A stretch of DNA of 64,000 bases from Polyodon spathula (lineage: Eukaryota; Chordata; Actinopteri; Acipenseriformes; Polyodontidae), in contig NC_054534.1 of NCBI RefSeq assembly GCF_017654505.1, positions 47,271,288-47,335,287 of the forward strand, read 5' to 3'. This document shows positions 34,401 through 45,110 of the stretch, piece after piece. Under the pieces are notes generated by a model. That model was not told the DNA's origin, searched no databases, and saw only the letters and a program-made list of their open reading frames with translations. The translations under genes and the position numbers were made by a program. The stretch's first letter is position 1, and the number at the start of each line of letters is the position of its first letter.

Positions 34401-37344
34401 ACAATATTTAGCTTTAATAGAAATACAATTTAGGAAACCATAAACGTGTGAATGGCATACAGATATATACGTATGTGCAGTATATCATCTGTATATGTGT
34501 GTTTGTATGTAAGTAAATATGAAGGTTAGGATCGTAAAATGATTTGTATTGACATAAGGATTATGAAAGCTAAGGCAGTAGTTTTATTTATTTTGTGCAG
34601 TTATTTTGTATGCACATATTTTGTACTTATGTCCATTAAATTATTCCAGCAGGCCTACCAAAAAACACCACCTGTAAAACTAAATACTACAAACTGTTAC
34701 ATTGTAATGTTTGATTTTGAAACTTTCTTGGCTAACCCTAACTCATGTGAAGCAGAACTAGTAACAATGGGGAAACACAAAGTTTCCTTTTATAGATGAA
34801 GCTTAAAAATGACAAAGAATTAAATATTACACATATACACCTGTCTGACACATATACACCTGTCTGAATTCTAAGCTTTCAGAATAGAGAGAGGTATAAA
34901 GGTTAGATTTCCACATGCTTTTAAAGAGGTTCTAGCTAATGGAGTTATGTCATACATATTCTATTTGCTATGTAGGTCCCATGTGTGCAGTTTTCAAAGA
35001 AACCCATAAAAAACATGTATTTTCATATATCTATCAAAACATCTAGTTCTGTATTAGGTTGAAGAAAGCTCTCGTTTACATGCCGAACTTTCAGGTAGTC
35101 TGTTAGTGTTTCACACTTCAGCTATTTCTTCAGGGTCAAAGCATGTCAGTCATTAGTGGAAGCAGCTAGTTTGTTAATGACAGGTAAGAAGGCATGAAAG
35201 GATGCATATAATTTCACTCTCCAGGTGAAATGATGACGCAGTATGCCATAAAAGTAAGGCAAAGCAAACAGAGATTTCTTCTACCAGATTTCATTTTTAA
35301 AAAGAAATACTAAACATCTGTTTCTTTCAAAATGCCACGTGTGTGATCTAATGGAAGAAAAAAATTTGACAAAAAAAACTATAACCCTTTTAAAGAGCCA
35401 CTTGGTAGGGATGTGAAATATTTGAGTTACTGTCCTTATAGTTTACCAGGGTCATTTTGCATTGGAATTTTGTAGTCCCATGGTTATACCATGCATTTAT
35501 AGTTTTTTGCTTGCCACGCTTATTACGCCTTACTACCTCTCTGGCTTTTACAATGCTTCTCAGTGCTTTACAGTGGTATCACTGTGCTATATTACACTTT
35601 GCTTTGCTTTTACTATGGTAAAATTTTATAAGGGCTATTACATTCTTGTTGTTTAGGTAACAGCCTCACCAGCAAATTATGACAAATGCTTAAATTATGA
35701 CAAATTGTTGGTTGATTTTTCAAATGTGATTTCTAAAAAACTTAAATACCAAATAATGAAATACCTGAATTTAAGGTCTTCTGTAAGACTTCTTACAGAA
35801 GATAAAGCACTCTCTATCCCCCTTAATATATATTTAATAAGAGCCTGTTTTTGGCTGCCCTCAGGTTGAAATGGGAACAGCCTGAGACGTATTACTCAGA
35901 CATAAACCAGGAATATGCTGGTTAAATAAAGCAACAACAGATCCAGCAAATGTATAGCTGCTACAATTAACTGCCTCCTCAAATATAAAATATGAATACA
36001 ATTTAATTAATTTCTTAGTCTAATGGATTGAAAATTGTATTTAGTTTTCATCTAATATAAATAATAACATACAGAACTATAAGTGGTTTAAATACAATTG
36101 CTGTCTCAGTGTACGCTTTATTGTCATTAACTTCAGAAGCTGTTTGGTCATTAACTCGTTGTTTGCTGTTACTATAAAGCGAAAGCAACAATTCTTATTC
36201 TGTAATTAACAGTTTTCATTAGGTTTCAGTTTAATCCCAGTCAACTCAAAATTAATTGTACCTGTAGGGACGGTAACAAATCTGTACCTTTGGGATCTCC
36301 AAAATTCTGTGTGCAAAGAATTCTGGCCAAGACGGTTGACAATCACTTTTAACAATCAGATGGCTTGTGTTATTTAGATTTATATATGTACTTCACTTTG
36401 TAAAGACCTGTTTTGTATGACTCTTTTCTCTACGAGAACAAATCCATTACAGGTACATACAAATCCTACTATTAAATTATTATATTTTAAATATAAAAAT
36501 AAGGGATTAGAGGGATTATATAAATTATACAGTCTGGTCCCTATCTCTATCATTCTTGTGTAAATAAAATTTAGAGTGCACAAATTACACAACTAAGGTT
36601 ACATTACATCAAGAACAATTGAAGGAAATGAGTTAAAATGGCCTACAGCAGTTTGACAAAAAAATAGAAACTCCAGATGTATCATATCAATAGGATGAAT
36701 CCTGCCAGGATTGCACTGATTTGATGCGACATGTATGCAAGATGGTTAACTTGATCTGATGGGGCATGTGACCATTCCTCAATGATTATTCCCACAAAAC
36801 TATTTCAGAGAAGTTGGGTGTGAAAATTTGCAGTGCATCTTTTCTACAGTCATCTGATAGCGGGTGCTTCTGTTTTTTTCCCATCCCCAGTAACTTACAG
36901 CTACCTCACTTTGAGGACAAGAATGAAGTTATGTCTGGAACATAAAATACAGAAGAAATAAGATTGGACCCACACTCTCCTGTCTGGTGTGCTCCTAAAT
37001 ACACACAGGGATGTTTCATTTTTGTTTTGTTAGACTCTGTTTATACCAGAAGAGTTTCTACTGGGTTCCTCGAATATTCTTAAAACCATGCCTATCCTTT
37101 TGTTTGAAGTGTTTAATTGCCCAAAAAGATAAGCTGCAGTATTTTTTTTCTTCGACAGGGACATTAGACATTATTATAGTAAAGTTTGTGTGGCAAGGCC
37201 AGGCAGACAATTTAAATATTTATATCCCCATACATGTACTAACCCCCCCCCCCAAAAAAAAAACACCCCACCTCCCTCTGTCTCCCACCCTATCGACTGC
37301 AGACAGATATGGGCAGTGCTGGTGTTGTCCTTTGTGCTTCGGGG
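31427..37344 (-). other. pax5 3' UTR and downstream region
   Basis: No coding sequence recognised. The part adjoining the stop codon must be 3' UTR. Candidate AATAAA signals on the minus strand include one near 36118 and AATAAAAGTC near 32070; the latter would give a UTR of about 5.3 kb, plausible because pax5 transcripts in other vertebrates have long 3' ends. Also present are poly-T runs at 32449-32464 and 32588-32609, C/A-rich runs at 32266-32287 and 37241-37262, and a 19-base direct duplication at about 34830-34868. The region 36640-36900 may be a decayed repeat. Confidence 0.45.
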
Positions 37345-37421
37345 TTAGTGCCGGTCGTAAGCAGTAGCTGTAGCTGCAGGGCCGGCCCCTCTGGCTGCAG
37401 CACTGTAGTAATAGGGGGAAC
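37345..37421 (-). CDS. pax5: pax5 last coding exon
   Basis: Minus strand. Acceptor ccttgcag, then a phase-1 exon encoding [20 protein letters not shown] followed by YDRH and TAA (stop at 37345-37347). This is the conserved C-terminal end of PAX2/5/8 proteins. Compared with mammalian PAX5 as I remember it, it lacks a Pro or two in the RGAAPPAAA stretch. It encodes the inhibitory/terminal part of the transactivation region of a paired-domain transcription factor, which in vertebrates directs B-cell commitment and midbrain-hindbrain patterning in the nucleus. It joins exon 45024-45110 in phase. The paired domain and octapeptide exons lie outside the window. Confidence 0.95.
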
Positions 37422-37697
37422 CTGCAAGGAAGCAGAAGCAGAAGATCAAACACCCAATGACAACTATTCAAAATACATACAGGAGACTAAATTACGAGAC
37501 AAAGGCGGTGGGGGATCCAGAGGTACAGTCCTAAACCTTTTGCAGAATAAAGGTATAATAAAAGTATCAGTAATCTGTCGCGTATCCGACTGTGGTGGGA
37601 CCAGAGTACGGGTGGACATGTAAAAAGCTGTATAAATGAATCCTGCTTTAAATATTATTATACTCAGCTGAAACAACTACTATATTCACACAATTAC
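37422..37697 (-). other. pax5 last intron, part next to the last exon
   Basis: Non-coding sequence between the last exon and an LTR. The branch-point region is here. An ORF of 104 codons on the other strand (37309-37623) overlaps the pax5 exon and has no support. Confidence 0.6.
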
Positions 37698-38373
37698 TGT
37701 TTTGAGATTCAGCTTTTATTAGGGAGCTCCCCTAAATCCCTTGTTTAAAAAGATACAGGGTATTAATGCTTGTGCCCAGGTAGCCATCAGCCACGTCGGT
37801 GCGTGCATTCGCTGCTGAGTGACAGGCAGGAGATCGAGACGGAGGTTGCAGTTGATACACCCCACAGACGAAAAGGATTTATTTACATATCCACACACTG
37901 AACAGCTCAAGTGACATTACCGGCAATGGCAGTGCACTGAGTACATCCAACTCTGGTGGGATCTACAATCTCTGAACTAATCTTCTCAGTTCAATCATAA
38001 ACTAAATCCGGTTACTCGTCCAGCTTTCGGAGGTCCTGACTTGCCTACTCATTCTTCAGTTGGTTCTCTCTCAAATTACAACTTCTTTAGCCCAGTTGGC
38101 TTTGCAGCAGCCTTGAGGTGAATGAATGGAAGCTTTTTATACCTGACGCCCGCAGAACACACCTATCTGCTGATTAGATTCCACACCTGGTAATCACACA
38201 CAGCGGGCAGGCTCACCCAGGAGCGTCAGGTACTTCATTAATTAATTACAATTAATATATTTGCATTGTTATATTTACACTATTTATATATATATATATA
38301 GATTTACACAAAAACCTCTCCATGCACAGGGCAACAGCCCTGCCAAGGTGCTATATACGCTACATTATTGTCA
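37698..38373 (-). repeat. Solo LTR in the last pax5 intron
   Basis: On the minus strand it starts TGACAATAATG and ends CTCAAAACA. GGTATAAAAAGC is a TATA box near 38135-38146, and CTAATAAAAGC near 37713-37723 is a poly(A) signal. Order and spacing fit an LTR of about 676 bases. It points the same way as pax5 and lies 277 bases upstream of the last exon. No clear target duplication was seen. Confidence 0.6.
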
Positions 38374-40208
38374 GGTAATTTACACCGTAGCAAAATGCAT
38401 TGGTTTATGACAAAAACTAAAACTTTCAATTGTTAGCACAACTCGCTTTTGCATTCCTGTAGCCTATTTTTTCCACAGCAATATGCAACAATCTAAAACA
38501 TGCTGTTAAAAATCGGAGCAGTACATCAACAGCTGCCATCTTTCAAGATACCAAGATGCCTTGCAGGATATTGTAAACATCTGGTTCACAGACCATATAA
38601 ATGAACTGTGTGCAACTGCAAACTGCATTGTGAACACAAACAAACTCGGCCCTGAAAAAAAAGGAAAAAGTACAAAAAAAATAACTTTAGCTCACATCAA
38701 AATTAACTTTGCTCGCAGATAAGTGTGAACAGCAAGCAAACTGATACACTGTTTAAAACAAAACGAACCAGACTGAGTTATTTTGAAACAGACCCAGCGT
38801 GAACACAGCCTTAGCATGGCTATTAATAAAAATGCTATTTTTCATAAGTCAGTGCAACTGAACTGTTAATACTGATGCTAGCATGCCTGTTTTGACATTG
38901 ACAGTGAGAGTAACTAGCAATGCAGCAACTATCTAGTGGGGGTCAGATTTAGCCAATTTTACTAGTGGGGATCAACAAATATTTATTCATTTAAAAAATT
39001 ATTAAAAATCAAGTAAAGACAAGAGAGAACAATCAGAAATACATACAGTGTCATAACTCAGACAAAATAAACAAAGTGATTTGCACAATGGTGACATTCA
39101 CTCAGTCATGCATACTTTGTTTGTTTAAGTAAAACATTATAATGCCGAAAAATAAAAATAAATCATCACACACACATTCTATATTATATGCCTAATATCT
39201 GCGCTCAAATTTTAATTCCCAGTTATGAGGTTTTTATCCAAAAAATTAATGTTTAAGCTACATTTCCTCCCCAGGTTTCTAGCATAATGCTAAGGAACAA
39301 GCTACAGATAATATCAATTGGATTATAATGCTTTATTTGAATTGATCACATGCAGCAAACATAAAACTGTTTAACTACTGCGCACATACACACTTTGAAA
39401 CCAGCATAACGTTCTGCAATAAGTATTCATACATAATGTTTTCTAAAAAAGTGTTATGAATGCTATATTGTGTTACTGATAATTACTACAATGGTGTTTT
39501 ATTTTTGGAATTAGTTCAGTACGGCATAAGACCACCTAATTCATGTCAATATTTAGATTTTACACCAACTATAGGCCAAAATCAGGATATGTACTCCTCC
39601 ATGCCCAATTCTACTCCAAGCATAAAGCCTTCTCTCCCTGCCAGTTGGGCATTATTCCCTCATGTGCCACAGATCAGGAGCTGGCCTCTGTCATTAACAA
39701 GCTTGCTTTCCAATCATTTAATCTTCGAGCTATTTGCTGACATGTTCTTTCCACACTAAATAACAGTAGTAGAGAAACAGAAAGAGGTCCAATAATGACT
39801 CAAATTTACTGACCCATAAAGGTCACATGGAGCTCTGTATTGGACTCTAAGCTATCTGTCTATCTATCAACATCTCCTACATGTTTATCCAAACATTTCC
39901 AAGTACAGGTGCTGAACCAAACATTAGTAGTACATGTTGCATTGTTATTGCTCTCTAGTCATTTAAAACCTTACTAGAGGTTAATCAGTGGTTTTTACAT
40001 AATTAACAATTCTATAGTGTATTTATGTTGAAATGCCTATATACCTTAAATAATACATGTATAGAAAACCTAATGTACTGTATATAAATATGCATAAAAA
40101 ATATAAATATGCAAAAAAGTCAAACTAATATACCAATCTTTATAACCAGTTTGGACATATTCAACAACCTTAAAATTACAATGCCATTGAGAAACAATGT
40201 AGGTTCAC
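38374..40208 (-). other. pax5 last intron, unannotated part
   Basis: AT-rich. The stretch 39490-39760 is less repetitive and could be conserved non-coding DNA, but this cannot be judged from one sequence. Confidence 0.45.
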
Positions 40209-40380
40209 TGTGACAGAGATTGAATGACTCTTGGTGTTAGATCTCCCACCCGACCTGTGAGGGCACTGTGTAAAGGGAACAGAGTATACCCTGGACTGGA
40301 TGGCCCGACAGTTCATTCCCAGGGTTAGGCGGAAGTCGGCCATCTAGAAAGACCTGCACACTGTTAACCACTTTGCCACA
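40209..40380 (+). repeat. Internally deleted LTR, same family as 25314
   Basis: Starts TGTGACAG and ends TTTGCCACA. It shares 'cccgacctgtgagggcact' and 'ctggactggatgg' with the 675-base LTR but is only 172 bases long. Flanks ttcac (40204-40208) and gtcac (40381-40385) agree at four of five bases, as an aged target duplication would. Confidence 0.8.
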
Positions 40381-40385
40381 GTCAC

Positions 40386-42028
40386 ATACACTTTTTTTTT
40401 TTTTTTTTAATATATATTCTACGTTGATTAGTTGTTAAACATCTGCAACAACTAATAAAAGTTTGGAAACAAACATTTATTTTTTAAATTTTTTAATTTT
40501 TGTATGGGGTAAATGTTTCATTGCAGCAATAAATGTAACACATTGGGTAGTATTCCATTTAAGATTTTACCAACGTAATTTTGAAAGGATATCTGGTAAA
40601 GTAAAAACAAATCTCAGCCTGTACCGATGCCTGCAACTCTGTTTTGGCCTATGGCCCTGCATGCTACACTTCCTTACGTCTACTGCCACTGATTTTTTTT
40701 TTCTCACCAAAAGATAAGTTTGCCCTTAAAAATATTACCAGGAAATTAAAGACAAAAACACACACACACTATTTGTCTCATAAGTGCAGTGATGTAATCA
40801 CTCGCATAACAAACTCGGGTTCTGTCAGGCCAAATTAAACGATCGCACTGTATAAAAATTAATTCATCTTGATCATTGCCTTAAGTTAAAATGTGATGAG
40901 CTGAAATGATGAAAGGCTTATTACAACCTAGCTGCCTACAACTGACTCGTTTTTCTTCATTAGTCGACGTAACCTACAGAGAGGGCTTCTTCTCTTTAAT
41001 AACTCAAAAACATCTACATTTCAGTCTCTAGTTGCTAACACATGTGCTCTCTGTGGCAGGACTGGGGAATGATGGTTTTACTATTCATGGAAGTGTATAG
41101 GATTGCAGCTTCAAGGTTTAATTTTTTCTCAATAGGGCTAGGTGGTGAAGCAGCCGAGTTCACCAGCCTTCATGCCTTTCATCTCTTGAGGTCTTGGTTA
41201 AAATTTGGTTCAGGCCACAAGTAAAATTATTTTGGGTGTCCAGGCCTGATTAGCAAGTCATCAAAACGGCTGTATTTTTTTCACAGTAAAACATGGCTTA
41301 TTTCATAGTATTTCACTGTCTAAAAATAGGTATTTCAAGGTTAAACATAATATTTATCAAAACAGAAAAAACAGAGTTGTCACTTTCAAAACTCATCACA
41401 GTTATTATACAACAAATGTTCCTAAATATTTAAATGCTTACCTGAAAAACAGTAAATGATAAATTGTAGAATATTTAGTTTTGTATGCCCACCTTTTAAA
41501 GACATTCTATTTTCACCATCAGTGAATTATCAAGACAAAATAAAAACAAAAACAAATGTAAAAAATAAACACAGACGCCTGAAATGTCCCTTTCTTGTAC
41601 TGGACAGAGCAATCTTTAAGAGAGATATTTCCAATCTTTGATGAGGCTGGTGTCTTTTTCGTTGAAGACATTTTAAAGACATTGTGCAGTGTGTTCAATC
41701 ATTTACTGGAAGCAAACTAAACCGGCTGCCAGGTTCCTAAATGCAGTGTAACAGGTAGTGCATCAATAAGGCAAACGTTATCAGTATTTATATTTACAAG
41801 ACAATGGGTACATTTAATGGAAATCATGAACTCTGTAATAACAGAGAAAAAATAAACCCTTAATCATCAGGTCCAAATTGAGGTCAATTCACAGTGCTTA
41901 GTGGAATCTTTACTGACAGTAACCTCTGTCACTGTCCTCCCCTTTCATGAGCATTTACATCAAAGTGTATTTAAATGTTTTAGATCCCCAACCTAGCTTA
42001 GTGTCTAGCACTATACTGTTTAGCAATG
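40386..42028 (-). other. pax5 last intron, unannotated part
   Basis: Poly-T near 40390-40408. No exon or repeat recognised. The ORF 41042-41224 has no family match. Confidence 0.45.
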
Positions 42029-42784
42029 ACGCATGCGCTAATCATAGAACTTAAAGGCAAGGTTCTCTGTGTTCATCGAAAATTACAGGACGTCATTTGT
42101 ATTTTTTTGATAAACAAAAACAAGTTTTGCATTGCAGACAGTAATTTTTGTTTAAATATGTTGTCATCTTATTTATCAAAGTGTATTGCAGACAGTATAT
42201 TTTTAGAAAATGTATATATAAATAAATTTTATGTTCAGGAAATTGCTCGCTGTATTTTATTTTTTTTAACATAAATACATATTTTAAAAATATTACTTTG
42301 TCGGTATAATTTATGTATATGCATAGTTAAAATCACTACTTGCCAAATGTGCATTTCCTTTAAAAAAAAAATCATTCATGGACATGTCATATACAGTGGG
42401 GTAAGCAAATAAGTGTTTAATAAGTGTTGATGTAAGCTCACTTTAACAGTTACATTATTTTCACGGTAAATTGCTCAGTGACTGAACCTTTTTAATAAAT
42501 TGAGTGGGAAAGTGGGTACAAACACTTCTTTATGTAGAGAATAATGTTTCTGATGTTGTAATCAAATCTATGTGGGATATCTAAACCTGTTAATATAGAA
42601 AATGTACACGTTTTTAGTGGAAGACTGTGTTTTAAGGTGTATATATAATTTTAAAAAAGAGTAAAACAATTTAATACTAGACATATTGGAAACATCACAA
42701 TAACAGTCTGTTCTGAATAAAAGTACACAGACAGAAATTCCATGGCTTAACCTTGCCTTTAAGCTCTAAGATTCGTGCATGCGC
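42029..42784. repeat. Inverted-repeat pair, possible MITE
   Basis: A 36-base arm at 42029-42064 recurs inverted at 42749-42784 with about six mismatches (shared cttaaaggcaaggtt). Both arms contain TTAA immediately outside the AGGCAAGGTT/AACCTTGCCT part, as expected for a TTAA-targeting element, though identity also extends beyond it. The inside is AT-rich and non-coding. A Tc1-like end, tacagtggggtaagcaaata, lies at about 42393-42412. Confidence 0.6.
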
Positions 42785-42805
42785 AGAAAGGCTCAAAAAG
42801 GCAAA

Positions 42806-42851
42806 CGCTAACTTATTTCACGGCTAACTTATTTTACGGCTCACTTATTTC
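42806..42851 (+). repeat. Three tandem 16-base units
   Basis: Units of the form cggctaacttatttta, with single-base differences. Confidence 0.85.
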
Positions 42852-43605
42852 CTGTGACACAGTGGCTGTAAACCTGTACTGGGTTTTTATAAATATGGTG
42901 GGCCACCAGCAAGAATCCAGTGTGTTCCAATTTCTAATCACTAGCTAAGGAACAACGACATGTTCACCAGCATGTTAAACAGTAAAATGGAATGCTTACC
43001 AAATATTTAAATGCAGCATTTGGTTGCCCTGCTTTATTTGAGATCAGGCTATAAATAATGTGGTGCTGAGAGTTTTTTTTCTTGAAGCACTACATGAGTG
43101 TCACAATACAATTTAACAATTAACTTGAGAGGCTAGGCATTTTGGCCTTCAATATTCTGGTTTCAGTGGCAAACAAAGAGATGTGTTCTGTATCGTAATC
43201 ATCCTAATATTGTTTTAATGAAATGCTGGCTAATGTTTAGAATGTCATTTTCTTCACCTTGTTATACCTCCTCTGATCTTTATGGAACTGAAGATTTCAT
43301 TTCTGAAATCTTTTTTTCACAGTTATATTGAGCTTCCATGAGGTATGTGCTGCAGAAATAATGTTTCCTGTACTACTAAGTGTAAGAACCTCCCTCTGCT
43401 GGAACCAAAACTTCAACTCCACAGAACTAATGACTTCTTTTAATGATTTACGAATGGATTGTCATGGATATTCCACTAGCAGGGCCTTTACCTTCATCAA
43501 GCTAAGGCAGCACATTTGCACATTACTGTAGATAAGCAACACAGGGGTCAAACATTAGCGACAGACTGAGGCCAGTAATTTTCACAACGGGCTACTTCAA
43601 CATAC
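42852..43605 (-). other. pax5 last intron, unannotated part
   Basis: Nothing recognised. Confidence 0.45.
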
Positions 43606-43692
43606 CTTGTATCTGGCCCGACTGGCCAGGAAAAAATCGTGATGTGCATCCAATTTCTGTACCAAGTCGCGCACCATAGTCTTGCTGGAACA
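43606..43692 (-). CDS. Candidate pax5 cassette exon
   Basis: Minus strand. A pyrimidine-rich acceptor (tgttctttactccctcag) is followed by 87 open bases and a strong donor (ACAAG/gtatgttg). If spliced between the two known pax5 exons it is in phase 1 at both ends and would insert 29 residues, beginning VFQQDYGARLGTEIG and ending SGQIQ, without shifting the frame. It has the same length and phase as the authentic exon at 45024-45110 but no clear similarity to it. I know no such exon in PAX5. All three frames are open, so coding bias cannot decide. It may be chance. Confidence 0.35.
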
Positions 43693-45023
43693 CTGAGGGA
43701 GTAAAGAACACTAGTGGATAACCACGTTGTCTCTGAAGATGTTTTTGAGTAAACACAATTGAAGTCAATACCAGTAGGTTACAGCAAATGTGCCATTTAT
43801 ATACTGTGAGACACAGCTTGAAATGTTTGCCAGTGAAATACACTACTGGTTTATGGGCACTGTTTTGGGCTAGAGGAAGAACATATTTATAATAGAGAGA
43901 GGCTGGTATGGTTGCTGAACAAGAAACTGTTCAGCACAGAGCAGAGGAGGTTCTTTGGTCGAAAGCATTACCCTGAAAGCACTGTTTTGTGGACATTTAA
44001 ACTGAAGAGGGTGAAAAACTCTCTCACAACAATCAGTGCCAGTGGATACTAAAAGAAAAAAAATGGGTTTCAAACACTAATCTGTATGCTTCATAAAGTT
44101 CCCTACCATATGAAACAAACCAAAAGATCTGATCCACTGGAATTATAATGCACCTGTAAGACTATAGGCTACAACCTACTATTGTTTGTATCAGTAGTTT
44201 TTCATAAGAGGGAGAACCATCAATCCTTTGGGACAGTCTATGAGCAAGCCTAGGCAAAGTGGAATTTCTCTTATGAGGCTAGTGTAAACATGTTCATTAG
44301 AGGTACGTTGGGGTGTCCACCAATAACAAAGTAAAAATTGAGTTTGTCAGATGTTTTCCATTGCAAATTCACTGTTTCAGTATGGAATAAATTAATGGTG
44401 AAACATGCTGGCAGCTATTAAATATGACAAATATCCATGAGTCTCTAACAGTAATATATGATGATTAAGAAGAACCCATACAAATAATACAAAATGTTCA
44501 TGTTTATTATGCTAATTCAGAGGGTATAAATTATAAAGTGTTACTTGTTATCATATACTTTGGCTAAAACTGCTGGTAATATTTCTCAGAGAAACAAACA
44601 TGTACCTACACTGTCCAACACCTACAGTAAAAATAAGAATAAACAAATAAATAAACAAACAAACATTGACAGAAAAATATGGCTACAATAGTGGCTACCT
44701 GGTAGGTACATTTTTGGTAAATTTTGTCTGGTCAAGTGCCCTGAACAGCTGATTGACCAACAATAGTGTCTTCTGCTGTTTCTGTTTTCATACAGGGAAA
44801 TCCTGCCAGTAAGATGATAAAACATGGGTAGCCTGATTCTCAACAGGACAAGCTTTCCTATCTTGGTTTTAGTCCAATGGGAAATCCTCTCTCTCTCCCT
44901 CACTCACTCACTCACAATCACAGATGATGCACATGAACACACTACAGTGATGCTGCAAGCAAATAGTAAGATTTTACATGAAGACAATCAATCTTAAAGA
45001 ACAATGAGGTGGGTTACACTTAC
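43693..45023 (-). other. pax5 intron part next to exon 9
   Basis: Non-coding, including small AAAC/AAAT-type simple repeats near 44630-44665 and a CT/CA-rich run at 44886-44917. Confidence 0.5.
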
Positions 45024-45110
45024 CCAGCAAGCCTGGATTCGGAAATCTCCAGGATTCATTGTATGCAGAATACTGGGGATGTGAATATGGGCTTCCGGAA
45101 AAATCACTCC
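45024..45110 (-). CDS. pax5: pax5 penultimate coding exon (exon 9)
   Basis: Minus strand. Acceptor ctcattttag, 87 bases, donor G/gtaagtgt. Phase 1 to phase 1, encoding [20 protein letters not shown] followed by RFPNPGLLG. This is the activation-domain motif of PAX2/5/8. The FPNPGLLG ending fits PAX5, whereas I recall PAX2 having FSNPALL and PAX8 FPNSSLL. The 87-base length equals mammalian exon 9 as I remember it. It joins 37345-37421 to give LLG-SPYYY. Exon 8 (with PPHVPP and GMVPG) was searched for upstream by eye and not found, so intron 8 exceeds 18 kb here. Confidence 0.94.

Noticed and set aside
43606..43692. The frame-0 reading of the candidate exon (VRDLVQKLDAHHDFFLASR) as an exon of another gene
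   Set aside because: It looks protein-like, but both neighbours on this strand are pax5 exons of phase 1, which forces the other frame if it is spliced to them. I recognise no family for it.
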